Source of the DNA: Burkholderia cepacia
GTDB lineage: Bacteria; Pseudomonadota; Gammaproteobacteria; Burkholderiales; Burkholderiaceae
DNA length: 64,000 nucleotides
Assembly: GCF_001718835.1 (NCBI RefSeq)
Contig: NZ_CP013443.1
Location: 3,472,001 to 3,536,000, forward strand
Direction of reading: 5' to 3'
In this document: one piece after another, positions 8,190-17,130 of the stretch
How positions within the stretch are numbered: the first letter of the stretch is position 1
Layout: each line of letters opens with the position of its first letter
The notes under the pieces: model-generated
Databases searched by the model: none
The model's input: only the letters and a program-made list of their open reading frames with translations
What the model was told of the DNA's origin: nothing
Position numbers and translations under genes: made by a program

Positions 8190-9083
8190 ATGAACACACG
8201 TTTCGAAGGTATCTGGCTGCCGATCATCACGCCGTTCCACCACGGCGAAGTCGACCACGCCGCGCTCGCGCGACTCGCGCGCCACTATGCGGGCGCGGGC
8301 ATCGCGGGCTTCGTCGCGGGCGCGACGACGGGTGAAGGCGTGCTGCTCGACGCGCGCGAACAGGACGCCGTATTCGCGACGTTGCGCGACGCGGCGCCCG
8401 GACGGCCGATCGTCGTCGGGCTGACCGCGAGCGCGACGCACTTCGCGGCCGCGCGTGCGCGCGAACTCGCGGCATTGCGGCCCGACGGGCTGCTCGTCAC
8501 GCCGCCCGTATACGTGCGGCCGACGCAGGACGGCATCCGCCGCCACGTCGAGGCGATCGTCGACGCGGCCGACCTGCCGGTGCTCGTCTACAACATCCCG
8601 TACCGCACCGGCGTGAACGTCGAACTGGACACGCTGCAGGCGCTTGCGCGCGACCCGCGCGTCGCGGGCATCAAGGAATGCGGCGGCACGCTCGACCGGA
8701 TGAGCCGGCTCGTGCACGACACGCCGCTCGCGATCCTGTCCGGCGACGACAACCAGAACTTCGCGGCGATGTGCGCCGGTGCGCACGGTGCGATCGCAAG
8801 CAGCGCGCACGTGCTGCCCGAATGGCATGTGCGCATCCATGCGCTGCTGCGCGACGGCCGGCTCGCCGATGCGCGGCGCCTGTCGGTCGCGCTGCAGCCG
8901 CTCGTCGCGGCGCTGTTCGCGGAGCCGAACCCGGCACCGGTGAAGGCCGTGCTGGCCGCGCAAGGGTGGTGCGAGGACGGGTTGCGGCTGCCGTTCGTGC
9001 CGGCGAGCGATGCGCTGCGGGCGAGGCTGGTCGAACTGCATGCGGCGCTGGAAGCATCCACGCCGGCTGTTGCGGCAGCTTGA
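8190..9083 (+). CDS. Dihydrodipicolinate synthase (DapA) family aldolase/lyase
   Basis: A 297-residue TIM-barrel class I aldolase. It shows the family phosphate/pyruvate motif GATTGEG (44-50), Tyr134 in VYNIPYRTG and the Schiff-base lysine Lys162 in GIKECGG. Family members condense or cleave pyruvate with an aldehyde (DapA, N-acetylneuraminate lyase, keto-deoxy-sugar aldolases). The start at 8190 is chosen because GAGG sits 6 nt upstream; an in-frame ATG at 8178 would place that GAGG inside the gene. It stands alone, away from lysine genes, so the substrate is open. Confidence 0.85.
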   Translation: MNTRFEGIWLPIITPFHHGEVDHAALARLARHYAGAGIAGFVAGATTGEGVLLDAREQDAVFATLRDAAPGRPIVVGLTASATHFAAARARELAALRPDGLLVTPPVYVRPTQDGIRRHVEAIVDAADLPVLVYNIPYRTGVNVELDTLQALARDPRVAGIKECGGTLDRMSRLVHDTPLAILSGDDNQNFAAMCAGAHGAIASSAHVLPEWHVRIHALLRDGRLADARRLSVALQPLVAALFAEPNPAPVKAVLAAQGWCEDGLRLPFVPASDALRARLVELHAALEASTPAVAAA

Positions 9084-9103
9084 ATTTCGCTCCCGAAATC
9101 GTT

Positions 9104-9364
9104 TCAAACCGTCAGGATTCGGGACGAGCCGTACTGCGCGAGGTCGCCGTCGGCGGTGACGAGCAGCAGCGGTTCGCACCACGCCTGCGCGACGAGCAGC
9201 CGGTCGAACGGGTCGCGATGATAATGGGGCAGATTGCGCACGGCCGCGCCGTGCGCGGCCCGAACCGGCAGCTCGTGGTACTTGCTCGTCTTGATCGCAT
9301 CGACCAGCCGATCCACATCGACGTCCAAGTTTCCCTAGATGGGTGTATCGAACAGCAATCGCAT
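9104..9364 (-). pseudogene. Broken VapC-type PIN-domain toxin
   Basis: The start codon overlaps the antitoxin stop (TAATG, 9362-9366), the normal VapBC coupling. The frame reads MRLLFDTPI, then a TAG stop, and continues in the same frame with the C-terminal half of a PIN toxin: DRLVDAIKTSKYHELPV and HRDPFDRLLVAQAWCEPL, ending at 9104. Intact relatives are about 125-130 aa and begin MRLLLDTHILLW; here roughly 45 internal residues are missing between the first strand and VDVDRLV, including the acidic residue of the middle of the fold. An internal deletion that left a stop codon at the scar explains this best. Confidence 0.8.
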
Positions 9365-9591
9365 TACTTCCCTTCGAACGCATCAAGCAGGTCGTCGGGA
9401 AGCGGCGCATAAAAGTCGTCGGCGATCCATATCTGCCCCTTGAGGAGGCCATACTGGTGGATAGGCTCGAGAGGCACGAGCCGGACCGAGGGCTTGCCGT
9501 CCTGCGAGATCACGACGTCCTCGCCGGCGATCGCGGCATCGACGAGCCGCGACAGATCGAGCGCGGCGTCGTGGAGGTTTGCGTTCTGCAT
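9364..9591 (-). CDS. VapB/Phd-type antitoxin
   Basis: A 75-residue antitoxin of the Phd/YefM-VapB superfamily: the N-terminal DNA-binding part reads ALDLSRLVDAAIAGEDVVISQDGKPSVRL and the C-terminal tail (IWIADDFYAPLPDDLLDAFEG) is the acidic toxin-wrapping segment. The ATG at 9591 has GGAG 7-8 nt upstream; a TTG start at 9603 is possible. The downstream toxin is broken, so this is an intact antitoxin without a functional partner. It may still repress its own promoter or cross-neutralise another VapC. Confidence 0.8.
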   Translation of the reverse strand: MQNANLHDAALDLSRLVDAAIAGEDVVISQDGKPSVRLVPLEPIHQYGLLKGQIWIADDFYAPLPDDLLDAFEGK

Positions 9592-9686
9592 GATGGGCTC
9601 CAATGAGTGACCACCATTGTCGCGGGATTCGACAAGTCGCTCCAGTCGGCCGAACGGGCAACCGAAGGCATGCTTGCCGGCCAGGA

Positions 9687-10670
9687 TCAGGTCGCGAACG
9701 CGGCAACCGGCGTTTCAGTCTCCCCGCTCACCGCCTGCGTCACGATCCACGCGAGCCGGTCGACGGTCGGCGTCGCCGACGACGTGCGCCGCAGCAACAT
9801 CAGCGGCACGCTCGGCAATTCGGGCAGGCCGAGCGGTGCAGCGTCGATCAGCCGCACCGACGCGGGCAGTCCGTAATGCGAACGCACCGTCAGCCCGAGG
9901 CCGGCCGCCGCCGCGGCCCATAACCCGGCGAGACTCGGCGTCGTGAATGCAACGCGCCACGGCACGCCCGCGCGGTCGAGCGCATCGGTCGCGGCGCCGA
10001 AGAACCGGCACGGCCGATCGAACACGACGAGCGGCAGCGGTTCGTCCCGCATGCGAACAGACGGCTCGCCCGCGTCACCGTCTCCCGCCGCGCCTGAGCC
10101 GGCCGCGCCGATCCACCGCATCGGCACGCGTGCGATCTCCTCGCTGTCGATCCCCGTGCGCGCGACGAACGCCGCCGACGCGGGATCGCCCCACACGAGC
10201 GCGAGATCGAGCTGGTTCGCGTCGAGCCGGTCGAGCAGGTCGGCATTGCGCGCCACGCGCGCCTCGATCCGCACCTTCGGATGCGCGCGCGCAAACCGCC
10301 CGAGCACGTCGGGCAAGATCGCCTCGCCGAAATCCTCCTGCAGCCCGACGCGCACCCAGCCGTCGAGATTCACCCCGCGCACGGCCGCGGCCGCCTCGTC
10401 GTTCAGCTCGATCATCCGCCGCGCATAGCGCAGCATCGCGTCGCCGGCCTCGGTCAGCGCAAGCCCGCGCCCGGATTTCACGAACAACGGCGTGCCGGCC
10501 TGCTCCTCGAGCTTGCGGATCTGCGCGCTCACCGCCGACGACGAGCGCGCGACGCGGTCGGCCGCCTTCGCGAAACTGCCGAGATCCACGCCCGCGACGA
10601 GGCTGCGCAGCGCCGCCACGTCGAAGTTGGGTTGGGTCGCGGCGGATCGCGCCACATCGCTTTCAAACAT
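9687..10670 (-). CDS. LysR-family transcriptional regulator
   Basis: A 327-residue regulator. The N-terminal winged helix-turn-helix spans about residues 14-75 (ALRSLVAGVDLGSFAKAADR, SSSAVSAQIRKLEEQAG, PLFVKSGRGLALTEAG) and is followed by a two-lobed periplasmic-binding-protein-like effector domain. The ATG at 10670 has AGGA at a good distance; another ATG lies at 10679. It is divergent from an MFS transporter gene at 10779, its likely target. An extra glycine/alanine-rich insertion (GAAGSGAAGDGDAG) interrupts the effector domain. The effector is unknown. Confidence 0.88.
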   Translation of the reverse strand: MFESDVARSAATQPNFDVAALRSLVAGVDLGSFAKAADRVARSSSAVSAQIRKLEEQAGTPLFVKSGRGLALTEAGDAMLRYARRMIELNDEAAAAVRGVNLDGWVRVGLQEDFGEAILPDVLGRFARAHPKVRIEARVARNADLLDRLDANQLDLALVWGDPASAAFVARTGIDSEEIARVPMRWIGAAGSGAAGDGDAGEPSVRMRDEPLPLVVFDRPCRFFGAATDALDRAGVPWRVAFTTPSLAGLWAAAAAGLGLTVRSHYGLPASVRLIDAAPLGLPELPSVPLMLLRRTSSATPTVDRLAWIVTQAVSGETETPVAAFAT

Positions 10671-10778
10671 GCCAATCATCCTGTTTTATCGAACAATTCA
10701 TCAAAAACTTTCCGATTTTCAGGGTGAATGTAGGGCGCGAGACTGTGCGCGTCAACAGCCACTTCCCCGCACCCCGTC
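10671..10778. promoter_or_regulatory. Divergent LysR/MFS intergenic region
   Basis: A 108-bp AT-richer gap. The segment 10684-10706 starts TTTTATC and ends CATCAAAA, an imperfect dyad with a LysR-type T-N11-A core, and is the best operator candidate. No clear -10 was picked. Confidence 0.3.
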
Positions 10779-12056
10779 ATGAACACTTGCGCTACCCTCG
10801 CCTCCTCGTCGCCGGCACGCCACGCGCGTGGCCCGGCCCATCGCTGGCGCGTGCTGGCCGCCGGCGTGGCCGCGAACATGAGCTTTTCGGCCGCGGCGGC
10901 CGGCATCCCGACCACCGCCGTGTGGATGCGCTCGGCCTACCACCTCGACAACGGCGCACTCGGCCTCGTGCTCGGCGCGCTCGGCTTCGGCGTCGCGCTG
11001 TCCGAACTGCCGTGGGGGATCGCCGCCGACCGTTTCGGCGATCGCCGCGTGCTGCTGACCGGGCTCGTCGCGACGGCCGCGATGCTCGCGCTGATGGTGT
11101 GCACGATCGTCCCGAACGCGCACGCGGTGCCGCCGCTGATGCGCGTCGCCGCCGCGCTGTTCGTCGTCGGCCTGCTCGGCGGCAGCGTGAACGGATCGAG
11201 CGGACGCGCGGTGATGCGCTGGTTCGGCGAGCGCGAACGCGGGCTCGCGATGAGCATCCGCCAGACGGCCGTGCCGCTCGGGGGCGGCGTCGGCGCGGCG
11301 CTGCTGCCGTCGCTCGCGTCGCACCTGGGCTTCGCGGCGGTATTCGGTGCGCTGATGCTGCTGTGCGCCGGGTCGGCCGTGCTGACCTGGCGCTGGCTGC
11401 ATGAACCGCCGGAGCGCGATGCGCCCGTTGCTGCACACGCCGGCGGGCAGCCCGCGCCGCACGCCCGCAGCCCGCTCGCAAGCGCCCGCGTGTGGCGCAT
11501 CGTGCTCGGCATCGGCCTGCTGTGCGCGCCGCAGTTCGCGGTGCTCACGTTCGCGACGGTGTTCCTGCACGACTTCGGCCGGCTCGGCCTCGCCGGCATC
11601 AGCGCGGCGATGGTCGTGTTGCAGCTCGGCGCGATGGTGATGCGCGTCTGGAGCGGCCGCCATACCGACCGGCACGGCAACCGGCGCGCGTACCTGCGCG
11701 GCTCGGTGCTCGTCGCGGTGGCGTCGTTCGCGCTGCTCGCGGCCGTGACCAGCGCGTTCCCGCATGTGCCGCTCGCCGCGATCGTCGCGATTCTGGTGTT
11801 CGCGGGCGTGTGCGTATCGGCATGGCATGGCGTCGCGTACACGGAGCTCGCGACGCTCGCGGGTGCGAATCACGCGGGCACCGCGCTCGGCATGGCGAAC
11901 ACGGTCGTCTACCTCGGCCTGTTCGCGACGCCGCTCGCGATCCCGCCGCTGCTCGCCGTCAGTTCGTGGAGCGTGGTCTGGCTCGCGACGGCTGCGTGCG
12001 CGCTGGCGACGTGGCCGCTGTTTCCGCGGCCCGCCGCCCAGGTCCGCTCACGCTGA
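10779..12056 (+). CDS. MFS transporter
   Basis: A 425-residue inner-membrane protein with about twelve hydrophobic segments in two halves joined by a hydrophilic loop (about residues 215-235, PPERDAPVAAHAGGQPAP). Motif A-like sequences are PWGIAADRFGDRRVLL in loop 2-3 and WSGRHTDRHGNRRAYL in loop 8-9, the two symmetrical positions. Substrate unknown; the divergent LysR gene probably controls it. Its 3' end overlaps the convergent GST gene by 9 bp. Confidence 0.87.
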   Translation: MNTCATLASSSPARHARGPAHRWRVLAAGVAANMSFSAAAAGIPTTAVWMRSAYHLDNGALGLVLGALGFGVALSELPWGIAADRFGDRRVLLTGLVATAAMLALMVCTIVPNAHAVPPLMRVAAALFVVGLLGGSVNGSSGRAVMRWFGERERGLAMSIRQTAVPLGGGVGAALLPSLASHLGFAAVFGALMLLCAGSAVLTWRWLHEPPERDAPVAAHAGGQPAPHARSPLASARVWRIVLGIGLLCAPQFAVLTFATVFLHDFGRLGLAGISAAMVVLQLGAMVMRVWSGRHTDRHGNRRAYLRGSVLVAVASFALLAAVTSAFPHVPLAAIVAILVFAGVCVSAWHGVAYTELATLAGANHAGTALGMANTVVYLGLFATPLAIPPLLAVSSWSVVWLATAACALATWPLFPRPAAQVRSR

Positions 12057-12695
12057 CCGGAGCCCCTCGGCCGCCAGCGCGCGCTGCGCCGCGGGCCGCG
12101 CGGCGACGCGCTGCGCATGGGCGCTCCACGCCGCGTGCCGCGCCATGTCGAGCCCGATCGCGACACCCCAGCGATACAGCACGAACAGGAACGGATCGAC
12201 GACCGAATGCGCGCCCGGCTCGGCCCACTCGCGCCCGTCGGCCAGACTCGCTTCGATCGTCTCGTTCGCGGCTTCGATCACGCCGCGCCCGTGCGTGCTG
12301 ACCGCCCCGTGCAGCGCGGGATCGCCGATGAAGCGGCCCGGCCGCCACAGCGCACCGTAGCCGACGCCATGCACCCAGCCGACCAGCCAGGCGAGCCATT
12401 CGTGGCATCGCGCCTCGCGCAGCGGATCGCCGAGCGGCAGCAGTTGCGCGTCCGGATAACGGCGCGCGAGATACGTGAGGATCGCGGGCGTTTCGGTCAG
12501 CACGCGCGGCTCGCCCGGAATCTCGAGCACGGGCACGCGTGCCTTCGCGTTGATCGCGAGATAGCGGCCGCTGTAGTTGTCGCGCTCGCGCACGGAGATG
12601 ACTTCGGTATCGAACGGTGCGCCGGTTTCCTCCAGCGCGATGTGAGCGGCGAGCGAGCAGGCGCCCGGCGAATAGTAGAGACGATATGCATTCAT
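12048..12695 (-). CDS. Glutathione S-transferase, beta class
   Basis: A 215-residue cytoplasmic GST. The start YYSPGACSLAAHIALEE carries Cys13, the mixed-disulfide cysteine of bacterial beta-class enzymes; the cis-proline motif is KARVPVL (51-57) and TETPAI (68-73) follows. Unlike the GST at 3279, this one has the class-defining cysteine. I start at 12695; the frame runs upstream to 12764, but that would cross the divergent promoter. The LysR gene beside it, with its operator between, suggests regulated expression. Confidence 0.88.
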   Translation of the reverse strand: MNAYRLYYSPGACSLAAHIALEETGAPFDTEVISVRERDNYSGRYLAINAKARVPVLEIPGEPRVLTETPAILTYLARRYPDAQLLPLGDPLREARCHEWLAWLVGWVHGVGYGALWRPGRFIGDPALHGAVSTHGRGVIEAANETIEASLADGREWAEPGAHSVVDPFLFVLYRWGVAIGLDMARHAAWSAHAQRVAARPAAQRALAAEGLRSA

Positions 12696-12782
12696 GTTGA
12701 CGGTGCCATGCAGGCCGTGTGGAAGATGGCACCGAGTGTAGGAACGCGGCGGCGGCACCCGCAAACGATGAATTGTCGTGCT

Positions 12783-12807
12783 CGGGTATTAGTGCTACTA
12801 ATACCCG
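12783..12807. promoter_or_regulatory. Perfect 11-bp inverted repeat abutting a lysR start codon
   Basis: Arms CGGGTATTAGT (12783-12793) and ACTAATACCCG (12797-12807), spacer GCT. The core TTAGTGCTACTAA fits the LysR T-N11-A pattern. The repeat ends one base before the ATG at 12809, so the bound regulator would block its own gene and could also act on the GST promoter. Confidence 0.7.
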
Positions 12808-12808
12808 C

Positions 12809-13729
12809 ATGCGACGCATCCACCTTCCTCCGCTGCAGACGCTGCGCGCGTTCGAGACTGCCGTGCGGCTGCAGAGCTTCACGCGCGCGGCCGACGCGCT
12901 CGCGCTCACGCAAGGCGCGGTCAGCCAGCACATCCGCGCGCTCGAGGCGCAGCTCGGTTACCCGCTCTTCACGCGCGAGCGCAACGGCGCGACACCGACG
13001 CACGCCGCGCATGCGCTCGCGCTGCAGGTGCGCCAGGGCCTCAGCGTGCTCGAGCGCGCGTTCGAGCCTGCCCTCGCCGCGCGCAGCCGCCCGCGCACCT
13101 GCGACGTCACGCTGAACGTCAGCGTGCTGCCGAGCGTCGCCGAACGCTGGCTCGCGCCGCGCCTGCCGCGCTTCTCGGCCGCGCATCCGCACATCGCGAT
13201 CGCGCTGCACCCGGACGTGGCGCTCGCGCCGCTGCGCAAGCGCGACCGCATCGACGTCGCGCTGCGCTACGGGCCCGGCACGTGGCCGGGCGTCGTCGCC
13301 GAGAAGCTGATGAACGAGACGATCTTCCCGGTCGCGAGCCCCGCGTACCGCAATCTCGACGGCATCGCGCCGCGCGCGCCGGCCGATCTCGTGCGTGCGA
13401 CGCTGCTGCGCCATCCCGCGCAACCATGGGAACCGTGGCTCCAGGCCGCGCGGCTCGACCTCACCGAATCCGCGCGTGCGCCGCGTTTCACCGATGCGAA
13501 CGCGCTGATCGACGCGACCCTGAAAGGGCGCGGCGTCGCCCTCGCGCGCCGATCGCTGATCGAGCCCGAGCTGGCGGCGGGCGCGCTCGTGCGCGTCTCG
13601 TCGGTGCGCGTGACCGACGTGTATGCGCACTACGTCGTGTGGCGCCCCGGCCATCCGCACGAGACGGCGATCCGCACCTGGCTCGACTGGCTGCGCAGCG
13701 AGGTGCGGCGGCGCACACCGCGACGCTGA
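12809..13729 (+). CDS. LysR-family regulator, GcvA-like
   Basis: A 306-residue regulator. Its HTH starts PPLQTLRAFETAVRLQSFTRAADALALTQGAVSQHIRALE and is followed by a substrate-binding-like domain (FSAAHPHIAIALHPDVA, DVALRYGPGTWPG). This N-terminal pattern resembles the GcvA branch. The ATG at 12809 begins two bases after a perfect palindrome and has no Shine-Dalgarno, so the mRNA may be leaderless; the frame extends to an ATG at 12719, which would encode 30 non-conserved-looking residues. It is divergent from the beta-class GST, its likely target. Confidence 0.87.
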   Translation: MRRIHLPPLQTLRAFETAVRLQSFTRAADALALTQGAVSQHIRALEAQLGYPLFTRERNGATPTHAAHALALQVRQGLSVLERAFEPALAARSRPRTCDVTLNVSVLPSVAERWLAPRLPRFSAAHPHIAIALHPDVALAPLRKRDRIDVALRYGPGTWPGVVAEKLMNETIFPVASPAYRNLDGIAPRAPADLVRATLLRHPAQPWEPWLQAARLDLTESARAPRFTDANALIDATLKGRGVALARRSLIEPELAAGALVRVSSVRVTDVYAHYVVWRPGHPHETAIRTWLDWLRSEVRRRTPRR

Positions 13730-13874
13730 CGCGCAACCCGCACGACCGAAAGCCATTCGTCACCGCGCCGAAAGCATTCCGCGATCACGCGCCGGTCGCA
13801 AACGATTCACCGAAACGCCTCATCGATTCGTCATACTCGTCGACGTTCGAGATCAGCCCCGCAGGAGACATGTG

Positions 13875-14153
13875 ATGCGCCGCTTTGCCACCGCCCTCGC
13901 TCTTTGTGCCGCACTGTCCGCCGCCGCGTGCAGCGACGACGCATCGCATGGCGCGCACCCGGCCGACGGCGCGCGGCAGGCCGGCGGGTCCGCCGGCACG
14001 GCGAGCGCATTCAACAGCGCCGCGCCCGCCGGCAACGCCGCGTCGGCGGCCGCGCCGCTCGCGCCGCCCGTCGTGCACTACCCGCCCGATGACGACGACG
14101 ACGCGAAGCCGGCCGCACCGGCATCGACCGCCCCCGCATCGACGCCAGGCTGA
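13875..14153 (+). CDS. Small predicted lipoprotein upstream of phospholipase C
   Basis: A 92-residue exported protein: a signal with lipobox-like LSAAACSDD (Cys19), then a low-complexity Ala/Pro/Gly segment with a run of five aspartates near the C-terminus. GGAGACATGTG precedes the ATG. It sits 43 bp upstream of plcN in the same direction and is probably co-transcribed. Family unknown to me; it may be a secretion accessory or envelope anchor, by position only. Confidence 0.65.
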   Translation: MRRFATALALCAALSAAACSDDASHGAHPADGARQAGGSAGTASAFNSAAPAGNAASAAAPLAPPVVHYPPDDDDDAKPAAPASTAPASTPG

Positions 14154-14196
14154 TCCGCCGTTTCCGTCCCCGACCGCAGAACCGAGGTGAAATAAC

Positions 14197-16311
14197 ATGA
14201 CGTCATCGAGCCGCCGCCGTTTCCTGCATACCGTCGCACAATCCGCGGGCGCCGCCGTCGCGCTCAACGCCTTCCCCGAATCGATCCGCCGCGCGCTCGC
14301 GATTCCCGCCGCGCGCGGCACCGGCACGATCCGCGATGTCGAGCACATCGTCGTGTTCATGCAGGAAAACCGCTCGTTCGACCATTACTTCGGACACCTG
14401 CGCGGCGTGCGCGGCTACAACGACCGCTTCCCGATCCCGCTGCCGAACGGCAAGCCGGTGTGGTACCAGCCGTCGAAGGCCGACCCGGGCAAGCCGGTGC
14501 TGCCGTTCCGGCTCAACACGCTGACGACGAGCGCGCAGTGCGTCGGCGATCTCGACCACTCGTGGTACAAGACGCACGCGGCGATCGACGGCGGCCGCTA
14601 CGACCAGTGGCCCGCGAACAAGACCGACATGACGATGGGCTACCACGTGCGCGAGGACATCCCGTTCCACTACGCGCTCGCCGATGCGTTCACCGTGTGC
14701 GACAACTACTTCTGCTCGCTGCCGGGCCCGACGCACCCGAACCGCTCGTACCTGATGACGGGCACGGTCGACCCGACCGGCAAGTTCGGCGGCCCGCTGC
14801 TCGACAACACCGACTACGTCGACGGCGACGGGCCGCCCGCCTACCAGCTGCTGTCGTGGACGACCTTTCCCGAACGTCTCGAAGCGCACGGCGTGTCGTG
14901 GCAGATCTACCAGCAGGGCACGATGGGCAACGATCCGTACAACGGCAACTACGGCACGAACGTGCTGCAGAACTTCGCGAACTTCATCAACGCGAAGCCC
15001 GGTTCGTCGCTGTACCAGCGCGCGCAGACGGCGCGCACGCTCGACGACCTGAAGAACGACGTGATCAACGACCGGCTGCCGCAGGTGTCGTGGCTGTGCC
15101 CGCCGGCAGCGTTCTCCGAGCATCCGAAATACACGCCCGCGTACGGCGCGAACTACACGTCGCAGATCCTCGACGCGCTCACGTCGAACCCGGACGTATG
15201 GCGCAAGACCGTGCTGTTCATCATGTACGACGAGAACGACGGCTTCTTCGATCACATCGTGCCGCCGCAGCCGCCGGCGTCGGCCGCGCAAGGCGCGTCG
15301 ACCGTGACGACCGACGGCGAGCTGCACACGGTCGTGAACCCCGGCCGCGGCGGCAGCTACACGGCCGACGGCCTGCCGTACGGCCTCGGGCCGCGCGTGC
15401 CGATGACGGTCGTGTCGCCGTGGACGAAGGGCGGCTTCGTGTGCTCGCAGGTGTTCGACCACACGTCGGTGATCCGCTTCATCGGCGAGCGTTTCGGCGT
15501 CGACGAACCGAACATCACGCCGTGGCGCCGCACGGTCTGCGGCGACCTCACCGCCGCATTCGACTTCCGCTCGTCCGACGCGTCGTTCCCGCCGCTGCCC
15601 GACACGAGCCAGTACCGCTCGATCGCCGACCAGCAGTGCACGTCGCAGCCCGCGCCGACCGTGCCCGCGACGCCGTCGCCGGTCGACCCGCAGGAGCCCG
15701 GCGTGCGGCCGGCGCGTGCGCTGCCGTACGAACTGCACGTGAACGCGAGCATTCACGGCGGGACCACACTGCGCATCGAATTCGCGAACCGCGGCAACCA
15801 GGGCGCGCACTTCCACGTGTATGCGACGAACCGCACCGACGGGCCGTGGCGCTATACGGTCGGCGCTCGCCGCGTGCTCCATGCGGACTTCGACCTGACG
15901 ACGACGAACGGTGCGTACACGTTCTCGGTGTACGGGCCGAACGGCTTCGTGCGCATGTTCTCCGGCAACGTGTCGGCCCCGGCCGCCCATCGCAATCCTG
16001 CGCAGCCGGAAGTGAAGGCCGGCTACGACGTCGCGAACGGGAACCTGTACCTGAAGCTGCGCAACGCCGGCGGGGCTCACGTCACGCTGACGCTGGCCGA
16101 CAACGCGTACGGCGCGCCGTCGCGGCAGGTGACGCTGCATGGCGGTGACGAACGCATCGAGCAATGGTCGCTCGCGGCGAGTCACCAGTGGTACGACGTG
16201 ACGGTGAGCGACGGCGCGGCCGGCACGTTCTCGCGCCGTTTCGCGGGCCACGTCGAGAACGGCCGGCCGAGCTATTCGGATCCGGCGGCGGTGAAGCCCG
16301 TCACCGCGTAA
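14197..16311 (+). CDS. plcN: Phosphocholine-specific (non-haemolytic type) phospholipase C
   Basis: A 704-residue secreted enzyme that hydrolyses phosphatidylcholine to diacylglycerol and phosphocholine. It has a Tat signal (RRRFL at 6-10), then the acid-phosphatase-superfamily catalytic domain: ENRSFDHYFG (57-66, metal ligands Glu and Asp), SLPGPTHPNRSYLMTG and YDENDGFFDH. Two C-terminal beta domains of the DUF756 type follow (ELHVNASIHGGTTLRIEF; VKAGYDVANGNLYLKLRN). Length and order match the Plc family of Pseudomonas and Burkholderia. The non-haemolytic label is inferred; Burkholderia have several paralogues. Confidence 0.92.
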   Translation: MTSSSRRRFLHTVAQSAGAAVALNAFPESIRRALAIPAARGTGTIRDVEHIVVFMQENRSFDHYFGHLRGVRGYNDRFPIPLPNGKPVWYQPSKADPGKPVLPFRLNTLTTSAQCVGDLDHSWYKTHAAIDGGRYDQWPANKTDMTMGYHVREDIPFHYALADAFTVCDNYFCSLPGPTHPNRSYLMTGTVDPTGKFGGPLLDNTDYVDGDGPPAYQLLSWTTFPERLEAHGVSWQIYQQGTMGNDPYNGNYGTNVLQNFANFINAKPGSSLYQRAQTARTLDDLKNDVINDRLPQVSWLCPPAAFSEHPKYTPAYGANYTSQILDALTSNPDVWRKTVLFIMYDENDGFFDHIVPPQPPASAAQGASTVTTDGELHTVVNPGRGGSYTADGLPYGLGPRVPMTVVSPWTKGGFVCSQVFDHTSVIRFIGERFGVDEPNITPWRRTVCGDLTAAFDFRSSDASFPPLPDTSQYRSIADQQCTSQPAPTVPATPSPVDPQEPGVRPARALPYELHVNASIHGGTTLRIEFANRGNQGAHFHVYATNRTDGPWRYTVGARRVLHADFDLTTTNGAYTFSVYGPNGFVRMFSGNVSAPAAHRNPAQPEVKAGYDVANGNLYLKLRNAGGAHVTLTLADNAYGAPSRQVTLHGGDERIEQWSLAASHQWYDVTVSDGAAGTFSRRFAGHVENGRPSYSDPAAVKPVTA

Positions 16312-16340
16312 CGGCCGCTCGCGCTGCGCGTCGAAAGACG

Positions 16341-16385
16341 ACGCCCTGCAGGGCGGGCCTCGGCCCGCGCCGCAGGGCGTTTTTC
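16341..16385 (+). terminator. Rho-independent terminator of plcN
   Basis: Arms ACGCCCTGC (16341-16349) and GCAGGGCGT (16372-16380) around a GC-rich loop, followed by TTTT. Confidence 0.8.
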
Positions 16386-16419
16386 GTGGTGGCGCGCGGC
16401 ATCGCGCGTGCGCACTGCG

Positions 16420-17043
16420 TCAGACCGCGTGCGCGAGCACACTGGCGGCGAAGGCGGCATCGAACTCCCTCGCCTCATCCCGAAAGCGCAGCGGCGCCGC
16501 GCAGTGGACGAGCGTGTCGATGAAGTACTTCGCGCGCGGCCACGGCCCGAAGCCGGCCGCGGTATTGATGTGCCCGGCGTCGCCGAGGTTCACGAACGCG
16601 CTGCCCAGGTGCTGCGCGAGCGTGCGCGCGTCGGCGAGCGGCATCCACGGATCGGTCTCGCTGCCGATCACGATCGACGGCACGGCAAGCCGGCGCGCGT
16701 CGAACGGCCCGGCAAACGTGAACTTCTTCGGGCTGGCGGGCGCGACGAGCAGCACGCCCGCGACATCGCCCGTTCGCGGCCACTGCGCGAGCGCATGCGC
16801 GGTCGCGAGGCAGCCGAAGCTGTGCGCGGCCAGCACGAACGGCCCGCGTTCGCGGTCGAGCAAGGTGCGCACCGATTGCGCCCAGCGCGCGAGATCGGGC
16901 GCGTCCCAGTCGTCCTGCTCGACGCGCAGCGAGCGCGGGAACTGCCGTTCGAGCCAGGTCTGCCAGTGAGCGCCTTCGCTGCCGTGCAGGCCCGGAACGG
17001 TAACGAGGCGCGGCGGCCACGCCGATTTGCTGCATGCGCGCAT
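16420..17043 (-). CDS. RBBP9/YdeN-family serine hydrolase
   Basis: A 207-residue alpha/beta hydrolase. VTVPGLHGSEGAHWQTWLE is the family start; the nucleophile elbow is AAHSFGC (Ser75), the acid is probably Asp131 (ETDPWMP) and the histidine is His159 (DAGHINTAAGFG). RBBP9-type proteins are small serine hydrolases of poorly known substrate. The frame continues upstream to 17187, but that stretch is built from a four-fold 15-bp DNA repeat and is taken as promoter, so I start at 17043. Confidence 0.87.
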   Translation of the reverse strand: MRACSKSAWPPRLVTVPGLHGSEGAHWQTWLERQFPRSLRVEQDDWDAPDLARWAQSVRTLLDRERGPFVLAAHSFGCLATAHALAQWPRTGDVAGVLLVAPASPKKFTFAGPFDARRLAVPSIVIGSETDPWMPLADARTLAQHLGSAFVNLGDAGHINTAAGFGPWPRAKYFIDTLVHCAAPLRFRDEAREFDAAFAASVLAHAV

Positions 17044-17130
17044 GATTGCCCTCGCTTGCTTGAAGACGGGATTCGATTGTGGCGCGGCCCGCCCGGCGGC
17101 CGAACCAATATTTTGTGCTTTGCTTTTGCG

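Noticed and set aside
14203..16251. 682-codon antisense ORF over plcN
   Set aside because: GC-rich shadow of a well-supported gene; Arg/Val/His-rich with no domain.
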